A DNA stretch of 64,000 bases, taken from assembly GCA_965224525.1 (NCBI GenBank), contig OZ245050.1:496001-560000 (forward strand), in the 5' to 3' direction. This DNA comes from Granulosicoccus sp036478565 (GTDB lineage Bacteria; Pseudomonadota; Gammaproteobacteria; Granulosicoccales; Granulosicoccaceae). The translations under genes and the position numbers were made by a program. The notes beneath the pieces were generated by a model. The model worked only from the letters and a program-made list of their open reading frames with translations. It was not told where the DNA came from and searched no databases. Below are positions 17,473 to 27,109 of the stretch, piece after piece (within the stretch, counting starts at the first letter, position 1; the number at the start of each line of letters is the position of its first letter).

Positions 17473-17530
17473 ATCGATTATCTCAATGAGTTAGCTAGCG
17501 AGGGTCAGCCATGATTAAACAAGCAGTCAA

Positions 17531-20308
17531 TCAGGCAGACTTTCGAAGTCGAGAATGTAGTTGTTGGTCCATTACCGACAGAATATTTTCTACGCGAGTA
17601 TCCCAGGCAATTGTATTCATCGTATCTTGCCACTCAGTAGTACTGGTATCTATCCGTTTGTTGATAGCCTGTCGAACAGCATTGGAAAATTCCGCGGGGT
17701 TGGCGGCAGTTTGTAAGATCTCGCCAACATTCTCGAGATTGCTCACATCGCTTGATACAATTGGCAGGCCGGCTGCGTAATAGTTATAAACCTTTAACGG
17801 GTTCATGTGCTCGGTCAAACGATTGTTGATGTGTGGTACCAGTGCAACGTCAAATGCTCTTAAATGACGGGCCAGATCGGCATATGGCACAACACCTAGC
17901 ATATGCACATTTGCATGCTTCGCCAGGCTGTCTGCGTTGGCGTTGTTGCTGGACGGCCCGTAGAATACGAATGACACATCGGGTAGTTTGGTAACAACTT
18001 CCTGTAATAACAACCAGTCGATTCGATCACGCAGATTACCCACGTAGCCGGCGATCGGACCAGATATATTTTTCAGGGACTCCGGGCGATCCATTGGAGG
18101 TAATTCTGCAAAGCGTTCCGCGCCGTTTGCTACGACATGAATATTGTTTGCGAACGGGCGCATAGTGTCAGCCAGTGATTCACAGTTGGCAAAAACCAGA
18201 TCAGAAGCTGCCAGCGTATGTCGGTAGCTGGCTTCGAGTTTGCTGGTTTGAGCCTTGCTTGTTTCCCACCCGCGCTGATCGTCAATTAAATCCGAGACAA
18301 TGCCGGCAAAGCCGAGTGAATTGATAAGCTCTCGAGCTTCCCAGATGACAGGGCAGAACCAGGCAATCGTGTTGTCCGGACGCATGCCGGCTTGTTCAAG
18401 CTGTGTGTGTACATAACGAACGTAGGTTTCCTTTTTAGCGATTTTCTCACCGACAAAGCGGCCGCGGTTTTTCTGACCCGAAGCAAGGTAGGTGCGAGAG
18501 CGCATGATGGCAGTGTCATGCACGCCCATCTGACGATCGACCAGATTTCTAAGAATGAGATCTTCCTGACCATTGATTTCAATGTCATTTACCGAAAAGT
18601 GCCTTTCCAGCAGGGGTGCTGACATCGGCGCATTGAAGTGCACCATGCGATCCACTCGGCCGGACGCTATCAGGTACTTTGCGATCATGTCTGATCGACG
18701 GCCATACAGGCCGGTATCATTCTGTTTCCAGAAGAAGGCGATATTGTATGTTTTGGATTGTTTTTTACCGATTGAAAACAAGTTGCCAAACCCACCGAGT
18801 TTTGACTTACCCGGTGATTCTATGACCGCGTCTGTCAGTTTGGATCCGGCAGCAATTGTTGCTTGCATATCAGCGTTTCGCAGCTCTCGATAGTGCTCTC
18901 GAAACAGGTCTACAAATTCCCGATAGGCCGGGGGCAAGCGTGGTGGTTCGACCTGTTCATCGATAGCGGATTCGGCCTGCATAGCAGTACAGGTTTCGCT
19001 GGCCTCAAGAATAGCGTGAGACAGGCGCGCACGGTTGACGCTCAGGCTAAGTTCATTAAGAAATTGTCGACGTGCTGCAAGCGTGGTAGAGCTGGCGCTG
19101 GCCTGAGATTTCATTGCAACGATAGATGCGGCCAGCTGATCCGGCTCGGTAGCGGTGATGGCACCGGCTGCGATCAGATCTGCCAGTGGGGGAGTATTTG
19201 TGGCCAGTACAGGTACGCCCAGTGACAGTGCATCGGAAACCTTGGCAGGTATCTGGTACTGGCTGATTGCGTGATTAACGTCCTGAATCAGCGGCACCAG
19301 ATCTGCGCCAGCCAGCAGGTTTGGCAAGTCGGCAAAGGCACAATTATCGTGACAGACAATACGCGCCTGGTCGTACTGTGCAAGCCCATTGCGCACTGCC
19401 TGGTCGGTGATTGTACCAACGATGTGGAATACGATATTTGGATCAGCGATAACGTGCAGTGCTCTAGCGACCTCGAGAACTCCCTTGTGGGGACGTGGTG
19501 TGCCGATAAACATCAATGCATAGTCGCTATCAGCAATGTTCAGCTTGCTGCGCGCCGCCTGCCGTTTTTCGGCAGTATTGCAGAATTCCTCCTCATCTCT
19601 GGCATGGCGAACAATATGGCCACCGAACTTGTTGCGCAGCGCCACGTTTGAAACCGTAAGCGCATCTGCAGCCGGGATAAGTGACTGTGCGTAACGCGTA
19701 CCCAGCTCTTCAAAGGGTTCGTGCAGGGCTGTGCCAATGTGTGCTTTCAGGTCGTCCAGTGTTGCCGACGATTCATCCTTGAAGAATGACAATTCAAAAT
19801 CATCGACATCAAGTACCAGCGGGCAGTCACTGCTGTCCTTGATCAATGCGCCCAGATAGAGAGAGGGCAGACGTGGCTTACAGACATAGACGATGTCGTA
19901 GGTGCGCATGGCCGCAAGCGCTTCTGCTTTGGGTATAAACGCTTCAAAGTCTTTGCATTGAAAACCATGGATTTTTAAATCGGTGTTGCGCAATGGTTCC
20001 CACAGGCTATCTCCATAGCGCGACCACATCGGGCCGATCAATTCGACATCCCAGTCTTTTTGCAGCAGCTGGCAAAGAACATAGGCCCGTCCAACCGGAT
20101 TGTGTCCCAGGTCCCAGGCAACAACAGCGGCACGACCGCACTTCGCGCCCTTGTGTGGTGTCGAGTTTGCTTCCTGTGCCTTTTTACGGGCATTGCTAAC
20201 CGCTTGAATTTGCCGATTGGCTTGCTCAAGGGTTTGCGCTGAAACCGCATCAGCGAAATTTCGCATGTTGCGGGTCAGACGAGTGAGCTGAATATCTTTC
20301 GCGTCCAT
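17531..20308 (-). CDS. Tandem double GT4-type glycosyltransferase (925 aa)
   Basis: Two GT-B halves are visible. The first covers ~55-420 (AAVVAWDLGHNPVGRAYVL, then YALMFIGTPRPHKGVLEVA and ISQYQIPAKVSDALSLGVPV). The second covers ~520-915 (YNIAFFWKQNDTGLYGRRSD, GPIAGYVGNLRDRIDWLLL, LTEHMNPLKVYNYYAAGLP). Each half carries the acidic-plus-glycine sugar-nucleotide region of GT4. The ~100-residue linker holds no recognised domain. Such double enzymes usually add a repeating pair of sugars, but the sugars cannot be read here. It sits between a 202-aa protein of unknown role (44 bases upstream) and a sulfotransferase. Confidence 0.82.
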   Translation of the reverse strand: MDAKDIQLTRLTRNMRNFADAVSAQTLEQANRQIQAVSNARKKAQEANSTPHKGAKCGRAAVVAWDLGHNPVGRAYVLCQLLQKDWDVELIGPMWSRYGDSLWEPLRNTDLKIHGFQCKDFEAFIPKAEALAAMRTYDIVYVCKPRLPSLYLGALIKDSSDCPLVLDVDDFELSFFKDESSATLDDLKAHIGTALHEPFEELGTRYAQSLIPAADALTVSNVALRNKFGGHIVRHARDEEEFCNTAEKRQAARSKLNIADSDYALMFIGTPRPHKGVLEVARALHVIADPNIVFHIVGTITDQAVRNGLAQYDQARIVCHDNCAFADLPNLLAGADLVPLIQDVNHAISQYQIPAKVSDALSLGVPVLATNTPPLADLIAAGAITATEPDQLAASIVAMKSQASASSTTLAARRQFLNELSLSVNRARLSHAILEASETCTAMQAESAIDEQVEPPRLPPAYREFVDLFREHYRELRNADMQATIAAGSKLTDAVIESPGKSKLGGFGNLFSIGKKQSKTYNIAFFWKQNDTGLYGRRSDMIAKYLIASGRVDRMVHFNAPMSAPLLERHFSVNDIEINGQEDLILRNLVDRQMGVHDTAIMRSRTYLASGQKNRGRFVGEKIAKKETYVRYVHTQLEQAGMRPDNTIAWFCPVIWEARELINSLGFAGIVSDLIDDQRGWETSKAQTSKLEASYRHTLAASDLVFANCESLADTMRPFANNIHVVANGAERFAELPPMDRPESLKNISGPIAGYVGNLRDRIDWLLLQEVVTKLPDVSFVFYGPSSNNANADSLAKHANVHMLGVVPYADLARHLRAFDVALVPHINNRLTEHMNPLKVYNYYAAGLPIVSSDVSNLENVGEILQTAANPAEFSNAVRQAINKRIDTSTTEWQDTMNTIAWDTRVENILSVMDQQLHSRLRKSA

Positions 20309-20352
20309 GGGTTACCGAGAGTCAAAAGAAAGTGGAAGTCGCGAGCTGGCCT

Positions 20353-20961
20353 TCAGGCTGCTTCAGCGGGTTTATCAATCAGAACGAAACCCAGCAAGCG
20401 TGCATCCGCGTTGCTGTCAGTTGCCTCCGGTTCACACTCCAGTATTAACGTCTGACTATCTATGCTCGAATCTCTCAGCAGTGGTATCACGTTGCACTGG
20501 TTGCGTTTGAGAAAGACCTCAGTGGTTGTGCCCTCAGCCTCGTTGCATATAGTCAGGATTTTACCGTCAGATCCAGTTGCTGGCGGTAGGTAGCCATGCA
20601 ATTCAAATTGCTGCAGACCGTCCAGCTGCAGTCGGCAACTGGCATTTACCCAGCCATCACGGTATTTCCCTGTCAGCCAATCAACACGGGTCAGGCTGTG
20701 TTCGTCCAGCAGGACTGACAGCGTGTCGACTGGCTGTCCGTCAGGCTCAAACAAACTGACCGTTACAGTATTCTCGTTCGTCATATTTACAGTAGCGGTG
20801 CCTGCATGGTGAGCCTGTTCTGCTTGCTGGAATTCATCAACGGCATGCAGTGGCAATGCGGTCAACGCAATATTCACCTGCGCGTCGTCTGTGATGCGAT
20901 ACCAGGCGTTGTCAGCCTCGACAAACCAGGCATTTCGTTGCAGAGGGTAAATCAGTTTCAT
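20353..20961 (-). CDS. Unrecognised protein with possible carbohydrate-binding-like C-terminal domain (202 aa)
   Basis: I do not recognise the family with confidence. There is no signal peptide or membrane segment. Residues ~95-198 have the pattern W..GKYRDGWVNASCRLQL, FELHGYLPP, EVFLKRNQ and a terminal DARLLGFVLID. A similar D-x-R-x-LG ending occurs in beta-rich modules attached to some bacterial glycosyltransferases; that likeness is from memory. It is the first gene of the minus-strand set running down to 11507. Its start codon is only 13 bases from the start of the divergent GT61 gene, and no good ribosome-binding site precedes it, so the start is uncertain. Confidence 0.6.
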   Translation of the reverse strand: MKLIYPLQRNAWFVEADNAWYRITDDAQVNIALTALPLHAVDEFQQAEQAHHAGTATVNMTNENTVTVSLFEPDGQPVDTLSVLLDEHSLTRVDWLTGKYRDGWVNASCRLQLDGLQQFELHGYLPPATGSDGKILTICNEAEGTTTEVFLKRNQCNVIPLLRDSSIDSQTLILECEPEATDSNADARLLGFVLIDKPAEAA

Positions 20962-20974
20962 TTTGAGGAATGCG

Positions 20975-22516
20975 ATGTATGGTTCGGGCCAGGATCAGGC
21001 AGCAGGATTAGTGCCAGAAGATGCATACCGCAAATTCGCTTCCAATGCAGATTCACTGCGACGTTGCGCCAACTCTGGCATGGCTTGTGTAAGTTGGCAA
21101 TTACCCCGTCAGCAGCTATCCGCAGTGAACGAATCCGAAGCACTGGTGCGCAAACTCGCCCGGCAACTCCAGGTCGAGGCACAAGTACGCCTTGGAGAAG
21201 GGCAACTGCGGGCAGCGCTCACAAGCCAGGTGCATGCATTGAGCCTTTTACCTGGCGATACCCGTTTGTTACGAGAGGTGGGGGATATACTGGCGGCCGA
21301 TGGGGACGAAGCAGCGGCTAGCCTTTGTTATCGCGGTGTCGTGCCGGATCATATCAATGCGTTTTTTTTTGCTTCGGAACACTGTTCCGGCCGTCTTATA
21401 CCGGCAAAATCCGGGTCTGATACCACGCATCTGCCGGCCTTTGGGCGAGAAGCTCAAACTCTACCCCCCCCAGTTCGAAATGCGGTCACGGACCAATATA
21501 GTCAATTCAACTGGCAAAGAACCGAGTCAAGCGGCGCGTTTGTCAGCGTTATCGCACAAGGACAACTCTGGTTTGACGGAAGCAATACGCTGGTTACCGA
21601 TAGCAAACGGCAGATTCTTGCAGAACATATCAAGGGTAATGCCTGGTTTGCCGATCACGCCGCAACCTTTCATCATCCCCGGAAGCTGCCGGGTACGGTG
21701 TGTTTTCTCGATGCGCGTAGCTCGTCAATTTACTACCACTGGATGATAGATGTGCTGCCGAAACTGGCGGTGCTGGAAGCTGCTGGTATAGCGCTACACG
21801 ATATCGATGTGTTTGTTGTCAATGCTACTTCATCATTTCAAAAGGCAACACTTGCGCATTTAGGCGTCAGTGCTGATCGGATAGTGGTCAGAGAAGGGGT
21901 GCAACACTGGCAGGCAGAGCGTTTACTGGTGCCATATCTCAAGCATGATATCGGTGAACGCGTCTACCGCGGGCTCGGTATTGGCATTGCCAGCTGGGTT
22001 CCGCGCTGGCTGAAGCAGAGTTTTGCTCCATTGACGCCGAATGCCGAATCTACGGGGCGTCTTTATATATCGAGAGCTCAACGAGCTAGCCGAGGCATTG
22101 CTGATGAGGCTGCGTTGATTGTCGAGCTTGAAGCGCGTGATTTCAAGGTCGTGCAGCTTGAAACCCTGACGGTGCTGCAACAGGCTGAATTGTTATCACG
22201 ATGCAAGGTAGTCCTTGGTGCGCATGGAGCGGGGTTGACCAATATGTGCTTCTGTCCACCGGGCACCCGGATTATTGAGCTATTTGGAGACTACGTTGTG
22301 CCATGCTATTGGGCATTGAGCCAGTTAGCGGGATTGCGGTACTGGCAGTATCTGGCCCATGACCCCGGCGTACGGCGGCTTTCAGATGAGACAAGATCCG
22401 GAACTTGCAATGCAGGGCAATCGTCGCTAAAAACGGTAACGCAGCGACGGGATCAACTCATTGATCTCGATCTGGAGGATTTTCTGGCGAATCTGGATCG
22501 CTGGCTGGCAGAGTAG
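20975..22516 (+). CDS. GT61-family glycosyltransferase (513 aa)
   Basis: Paralogue of the protein at 9867-11357. Shared motifs are SSSIYYHWMIDVLPKLAVL, GRLYISRAQRASRGIADEA and VVLGAHGAGLTNMCFCPPG. The N-terminal ~120 residues are helical and TPR-like (LTSQVHALSLLPGDTRLLRE). The ATG at 20975 has GAGGA five bases upstream and is preferred over TTG at 20963. The product probably adds one sugar of the capsule repeat. A sulfotransferase-like gene follows on the same strand after 92 bases, so glycosylation and sulfation may again be paired. Confidence 0.85.
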   Translation: MYGSGQDQAAGLVPEDAYRKFASNADSLRRCANSGMACVSWQLPRQQLSAVNESEALVRKLARQLQVEAQVRLGEGQLRAALTSQVHALSLLPGDTRLLREVGDILAADGDEAAASLCYRGVVPDHINAFFFASEHCSGRLIPAKSGSDTTHLPAFGREAQTLPPPVRNAVTDQYSQFNWQRTESSGAFVSVIAQGQLWFDGSNTLVTDSKRQILAEHIKGNAWFADHAATFHHPRKLPGTVCFLDARSSSIYYHWMIDVLPKLAVLEAAGIALHDIDVFVVNATSSFQKATLAHLGVSADRIVVREGVQHWQAERLLVPYLKHDIGERVYRGLGIGIASWVPRWLKQSFAPLTPNAESTGRLYISRAQRASRGIADEAALIVELEARDFKVVQLETLTVLQQAELLSRCKVVLGAHGAGLTNMCFCPPGTRIIELFGDYVVPCYWALSQLAGLRYWQYLAHDPGVRRLSDETRSGTCNAGQSSLKTVTQRRDQLIDLDLEDFLANLDRWLAE

Positions 22517-22608
22517 GGAGCCATAGCTGGTCTATTATTATCAATGCTTTGAACCGACAAGCTGTTTGCAAGCGGCGACCGACAACTACCCAAGCAATAA
22601 TAAACTGG

Positions 22609-23571
22609 ATGAAAACTGTCATTCTTCATATCGGCCGGCAAAAAACCGGTACCACGTCGATTCAGAGCATGTTGACGGATAACCGGTCCCTGTTATCGAA
22701 GTATGGTATCTGGTATCCGGATACTGGTCGAGGAAAAAAGAGGGCGCACCACGAACTGTCAATGCGTCTTAATCCGGATCAGTCTGACAACAGCACCTAT
22801 CTTGAAACCAGAAACGCGTTTACGCATGAGCTCTCTGAGCGACCAGAGCCACTGGTTGTCGTCAGCAGCGAAGGTATACAGAATATCAAGGACCTGTCAC
22901 GCGTCAGTGATTTGTTTTGCGGGTATAAGCTGGAAGTGGTGTGCTATTTACGCGAGAGCCTGGCATGGAAACAGAGTGCCTACGCGCAGCTGGTTCATGC
23001 GCAGCGCTATACAGGTAAATTCTACGACTACGCGATGCAGGTTACGCCAAACTATCATGCGTTCTGCAAGCGTTGGCGAACGGTTACTCGCAAGTTTCAG
23101 GAGCGCCTGTTCGAGCGTGATCATCTTCACAATGGCGATGTGGTTTCTGACTTTCTGTCACACCTGGGACTGCAGTTTAGCGAGCAAGATATGGCGACGC
23201 TTACTTGCCAGCAGGAAAACCCGTCGCTGGGTGGTAATCTGTTGTATTTCAAATTATTGATGAATCTGGCGCACGAGAACAAGCCTGAATTCTTCGGCCA
23301 GTATAATGCGTTTGGCAGGCTGGCAGCCTCTGACCCGCGCTGGCGTCAGCGCTGGTATGTATCGGACGATGACGCCAGCCGAATCCGCCGAGTGGATCGA
23401 GACAGCAATAACTATTTACGAAAACGTTTTGGTGATTTCAAAGAGGTTGATACTACCCGATTCCCGCCGATGCCGGATCAGGCAACTCTTAAGGAGGATA
23501 TAGCAATAATACTCTCGGATCCGAGCTTAACGGATGCGTTTTTGCCGTTGGGGCTTGTTCCAGCGCGTTAG
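22609..23571 (+). CDS. Sulfotransferase-like P-loop protein (320 aa)
   Basis: Begins MKTVILHIGRQKTGTTSIQS, the PAPS-binding P-loop, with VVCYLRESLAWKQSAYAQLV near residues 110-129 as the second cofactor motif. It aligns along its whole length with the protein at 935-1909, including ENPSLGGNLLYFK and FPPMPDQATLKEDI. The frame is open 20 codons further upstream (to 22549), but the P-loop of the paralogue starts at the same distance from the ATG chosen here. The 3' end converges on the GT32-like gene. Acceptor unknown. Confidence 0.75.
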   Translation: MKTVILHIGRQKTGTTSIQSMLTDNRSLLSKYGIWYPDTGRGKKRAHHELSMRLNPDQSDNSTYLETRNAFTHELSERPEPLVVVSSEGIQNIKDLSRVSDLFCGYKLEVVCYLRESLAWKQSAYAQLVHAQRYTGKFYDYAMQVTPNYHAFCKRWRTVTRKFQERLFERDHLHNGDVVSDFLSHLGLQFSEQDMATLTCQQENPSLGGNLLYFKLLMNLAHENKPEFFGQYNAFGRLAASDPRWRQRWYVSDDDASRIRRVDRDSNNYLRKRFGDFKEVDTTRFPPMPDQATLKEDIAIILSDPSLTDAFLPLGLVPAR

Positions 23572-23625
23572 GTCGATGCGGTGTAAAGCAACGGCGCAGG
23601 CGGGGTTGTATGTAACCCTTAGAAC

Positions 23626-24291
23626 TCAGTCGCGGAAAATATTCAAGCCCTTGTGACGTGCAACAAACCAGTGACGATCGTCCAGTTTGTAATCCAGACA
23701 GGCAACCGTTTCAAAATACTGTCCAAACTCAAGTTCGTTAACCAAGTGAAACCCCTCGAACAAAGGCGCTTTGGCCGGATTGGCATACAGACGTTTAAGA
23801 ACCGCGGGTCCGGTAACTCCCCAGACATTATTGGAGGAGCGCGTCCGAATATTGTGCAGCGCGCTTTCCAGAATGGCTATTGCGAGTGGGTCCTCTGAAT
23901 CCCTGAAATAGAGTAAACCATTAGCCAGTCCGCGATCGCGTTCAAACAGACAACCCGTGTATCCGGCGCTGACAAGTGGCCAGACGGATTGTTTGGCCCG
24001 GTAGTCCGCATCGATATAAAACCCGCCGCTTTTAACCAGAAAACAGTAGCGGAACAAATCTGCACGCATTGCTGGAATGGCGCAGACATCGTAGAGCGTT
24101 CGCGTCTCAGAACCAAACTCCTTTTCGATGTATTCTGCCGCACTTATGTCACTGAAACAGTGATAGTGAAGTTCCGGATTTGTCGTTTCAACTGATGCCA
24201 ACAGTTCTGCAACAGCCTCTGGCACGGCATTGTCCCAGAACTGGATCAGGTCGATCACCCGGGTGTTCTCCAGGGCGTGTGCAGATGTCAT
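23626..24291 (-). CDS. GT32-like glycosyltransferase with DXD motif (221 aa)
   Basis: Contains the sugar-binding region of OCH1/GT32-type enzymes: YDVCAIPAMRADLFRYCFL near residues 79-97, followed by SGGFYIDADYRAK with the metal-binding DAD. NNVWGVTGPAVLKRL later matches the family's NxxxxxxP/GHP region. Small for the family but complete. It follows the kpsD-like gene by nine bases on the same strand and so is probably the last gene of the exporter operon. Confidence 0.78.
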   Translation of the reverse strand: MTSAHALENTRVIDLIQFWDNAVPEAVAELLASVETTNPELHYHCFSDISAAEYIEKEFGSETRTLYDVCAIPAMRADLFRYCFLVKSGGFYIDADYRAKQSVWPLVSAGYTGCLFERDRGLANGLLYFRDSEDPLAIAILESALHNIRTRSSNNVWGVTGPAVLKRLYANPAKAPLFEGFHLVNELEFGQYFETVACLDYKLDDRHWFVARHKGLNIFRD

Positions 24292-24300
24292 CGTGGAATC

Positions 24301-25944
24301 CTAGAGTCGTACTGCAACTGAAGCAGCAACCGCAATTTTGTAGAGAATGTCCACAATGGTTGAAGCGATCTGCAGATTTTTTACTGGAACTTTCGGCAAT
24401 ACAATAATTTCATCACCCGCGCTTACCATCGGATTTTTTTCACTGGTAACCTCGCCGTTGGCGTGTACCAGCACAATGCGGTCGGTTTTCGCCTGTTGGC
24501 TGAAACCACCTGAACGTCTGATGTATTCACGGGCTTTTCGGCCGGGTTTGAATAATATGGCCTGTGCCACGACGACTTCACCGCTAAGCAGTACTGAGTC
24601 GCTACGGGACGGTATGGTGATGGTATCCCCCGATTTCAGTAGAATATTGGCAATTTCTCCGCCTTGTGAAACGACCAGTCTGCCGCTCGGTTCTATCTCT
24701 CGGGCATTTTTGACAAACTGACTGATAAGCTCGGCTTCCTGTGCTCGAATGGCAGACTCTGTATCTGTTTGGGAGGAGGCCGTGAGGTAACGGGCTTCAA
24801 GCCGCTGCAAGCTTTCGTTCAGCGCTTCTTTCTGACGCATGGCGATGGTTTGCCGTTTGATTGAAACAGCAGATACATCGGTAAGCTCAGAATCCACTTC
24901 GATGTAATCAAGCAGGTCGTGCAGATGTGTATTGACCGGCACCACAAACTGTGACGGCCCGAGATGAGAGCCTTCTACATCCACGACAATTACCTGGTCA
25001 TGCTGGTCTGTACGAAAACTGACGACGTCGCCATTCTTCAACTGGGTTTTCTTGAATTCGTCAATCGGCAAATACACGGAGTAGGGCCGGTTAGCACGAA
25101 TGCCCGAAACTCCGGCAAAACTGACGCCAGGTAATAGATGAGCCATCGCAATCAGTTCTTTACCACTGAGCTGTTCGTCAAGCAGTTCAAATGCTGCTGC
25201 ATTGTTGATATCGCCAGATGCCTGCACCGAGCTACCGCGTGCACCGACCACAATGGTGTCACCGTCCTTGAACTGTATGCCAGGCACATGGCCGTCCAGC
25301 AGGAAACGGTACAGGTCAACATTGGCCAGAGCCACGCCATCGCGTAGCACCTGAATACGGCGATAGCTTCCGCGATCAGCGTCGATGCCGCCAGCCCGGT
25401 CAAGAAAGTGCAGTACGGAATTTGATGGGATGCCGGCGAAACGACCTGGGCTTGCTACATAACCCGTGACAAATACGGCAACCGGTTGTGAGCCGTCAAG
25501 GCTGGTATAGACGTTCACATTGTTTGTGTAAACAGATGCAACCGACTGCTCCACCCGTTTGTTGAGATCTTGATTTCTCACGCCAGCCAGTGCTACCGGG
25601 CCGACTGTCGGGATGAATATATTTCCCTGCGGGTCTACTACCAGGCTTTCGTTGAATGCGGTAGCGCCCCAGATGCGAACGCTCACCCGGTCACCGGGCT
25701 GCAATACATAGTCGGGGTTGAGCCCATCTTCACGATCATTGCTAAAGCCACCGTTAAACAGGTTCGCTCCAAAAGGGGCGGACTGGTTTGTCGCATCCGT
25801 ATCCAGCTCATACTGCCTGTCTCGCAGCAAATCTGCAGCGGCAATATCCATGGCCTGAGCATCTGGCCCGGAGACATCGACAGATTGGGCCAACGACGGT
25901 GTTGACAACAATAGTGCCAAAAGGACACCAGCGAATTTGATCAC
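24301..25944 (-). CDS. kpsD: Outer-membrane polysaccharide export protein (KpsD/Wza family, 547 aa)
   Basis: A signal peptide ends near LLSTPSLAQS with no lipobox Cys, as in KpsD rather than Wza. The Poly_export domain is clear (DYVLQPGDRVSVRIWGATAF near residue 80), followed by SLBB-type beta-grasp repeats (VAVFVTGYVASPGRFAGIPS and later SVLLSGEVVVAQAILFKPGR). A final hydrophobic segment (IVDILYKIAVAASVAV) ends the chain. It forms the periplasmic and outer-membrane channel for capsule export. It lies in the order kpsM-kpsT-kpsE-kpsD on one strand. Confidence 0.88.
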   Translation of the reverse strand: MIKFAGVLLALLLSTPSLAQSVDVSGPDAQAMDIAAADLLRDRQYELDTDATNQSAPFGANLFNGGFSNDREDGLNPDYVLQPGDRVSVRIWGATAFNESLVVDPQGNIFIPTVGPVALAGVRNQDLNKRVEQSVASVYTNNVNVYTSLDGSQPVAVFVTGYVASPGRFAGIPSNSVLHFLDRAGGIDADRGSYRRIQVLRDGVALANVDLYRFLLDGHVPGIQFKDGDTIVVGARGSSVQASGDINNAAAFELLDEQLSGKELIAMAHLLPGVSFAGVSGIRANRPYSVYLPIDEFKKTQLKNGDVVSFRTDQHDQVIVVDVEGSHLGPSQFVVPVNTHLHDLLDYIEVDSELTDVSAVSIKRQTIAMRQKEALNESLQRLEARYLTASSQTDTESAIRAQEAELISQFVKNAREIEPSGRLVVSQGGEIANILLKSGDTITIPSRSDSVLLSGEVVVAQAILFKPGRKAREYIRRSGGFSQQAKTDRIVLVHANGEVTSEKNPMVSAGDEIIVLPKVPVKNLQIASTIVDILYKIAVAASVAVRL

Positions 25945-26014
25945 GGAATATATCCTGAAAAAGGCGGATGTCTTGGCTGAGCAATTATCACGCCGTGTTG
26001 CCAGAGCATACCAA

Positions 26015-27106
26015 TCAACGACCGATATGATCTTTTAGCGCCGACCACATCAAGCCACCGATGAGATACAGCAGGAAAGAGAACACCATGACAGTTAAAA
26101 TCTTGGCAATGCGACGCGGCTCTACTGCCTCGTCGGGCAGGCTTGGCTGTACGAATGTCACCAGGTACTGTTTCTGGCGTTGTGCTTCGATACGTGCCAG
26201 CTCAAGTGAGGTCAGCGCCGATGCGTATTGTTGTTGCGCAATTTCCTGCTCCAGCACCAGAGGCTGGTAGTTTTCGATGAGTCGGCTCAAACCCTGTCCG
26301 TCTTCGGCACCAACTACGCGACTTTTCTCTAGGCGAAATTGACGTTGCAGTGCGTTAATTCGATTTTTCAGGGTAATTATCTCAGCAGCATCCTCTCGCA
26401 TATAGGCCAGCTTTTCACTCAATGCGGCGCGAGCTTCAACAAGCTTGGTTTCAATACCCGCGACAATGCCCAGTAAGGCACTGGACTCCGCTGCGGGGTT
26501 TAGCGATGCATTGATGTTGCGAAAACTAGTCAGAACATCGCTTGCGGTACGTACCTTGTTAGCGGCCAACTGCAGTTCGTTTCGTGCGGTCGAGAGTGCA
26601 TCCTCTTCCATTCGAATAGATAAATTATTAACCAGCCGTTCGCTAAGTTCAATGACGAGTTTAGCAAGCGACTGGGCCATTGTGGCATCGTAGGCACGTA
26701 CACGTAGTATAAATACGCCGCTGCTCGAGTCACGAATGATATCTACCCGCTTGCGGAAATACTCAAGCGTCTCTTCCTGGGTGGCGTGCTCATTCAGACG
26801 AGAGAGATGGTCGACTGTGTTGTCCGAGTAGTGAGCGCGAAAATCCAGCTTTTCCTGAACCTGGGACAGCATGTCCTGCGAATGGACATAGTCCGAGACG
26901 ACGATGGAGTCTGGTCCGCCGCCGCCGCCGATAGGGGACGCCAGTAGTGCTGCCAGGCCTGCGGTGACAGGGCTGGCGTTAACTGAACGGATGGAGAAAC
27001 GTGACTCGGAGACGTAAATATCTGATGCAAAAAAACCGAAGTAGATTGTCGCCAGAAGCGACGGTATACCCACGACAATAGCGATACTTTTGAAAATAGC
27101 CCTCAT
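26015..27106 (-). CDS. kpsE: Capsule export inner-membrane adaptor (KpsE/CtrB/BexC family, 363 aa)
   Basis: Polysaccharide co-polymerase of ABC-dependent capsule systems, bridging the ABC transporter and the outer-membrane channel. It has an N-terminal membrane segment (VGIPSLLATIYFGFFASDIY), a Wzz-like periplasmic region with VSESRFSIRS, a long coiled coil (~170-310) and a C-terminal membrane segment (ILTVMVFSFLLYLIGGLMW). There is no kinase domain, as expected. It begins three bases after the kpsT stop. Confidence 0.88.
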   Translation of the reverse strand: MRAIFKSIAIVVGIPSLLATIYFGFFASDIYVSESRFSIRSVNASPVTAGLAALLASPIGGGGGPDSIVVSDYVHSQDMLSQVQEKLDFRAHYSDNTVDHLSRLNEHATQEETLEYFRKRVDIIRDSSSGVFILRVRAYDATMAQSLAKLVIELSERLVNNLSIRMEEDALSTARNELQLAANKVRTASDVLTSFRNINASLNPAAESSALLGIVAGIETKLVEARAALSEKLAYMREDAAEIITLKNRINALQRQFRLEKSRVVGAEDGQGLSRLIENYQPLVLEQEIAQQQYASALTSLELARIEAQRQKQYLVTFVQPSLPDEAVEPRRIAKILTVMVFSFLLYLIGGLMWSALKDHIGR

Positions 27107-27109
27107 GAA

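Noticed and set aside
20582..20589. GGCGGTAG, the core of the ops element used by RfaH at capsule operons
   Set aside because: It is on the plus strand inside a minus-strand gene, far from a plus-strand operon start, and an 8-base match is expected by chance.
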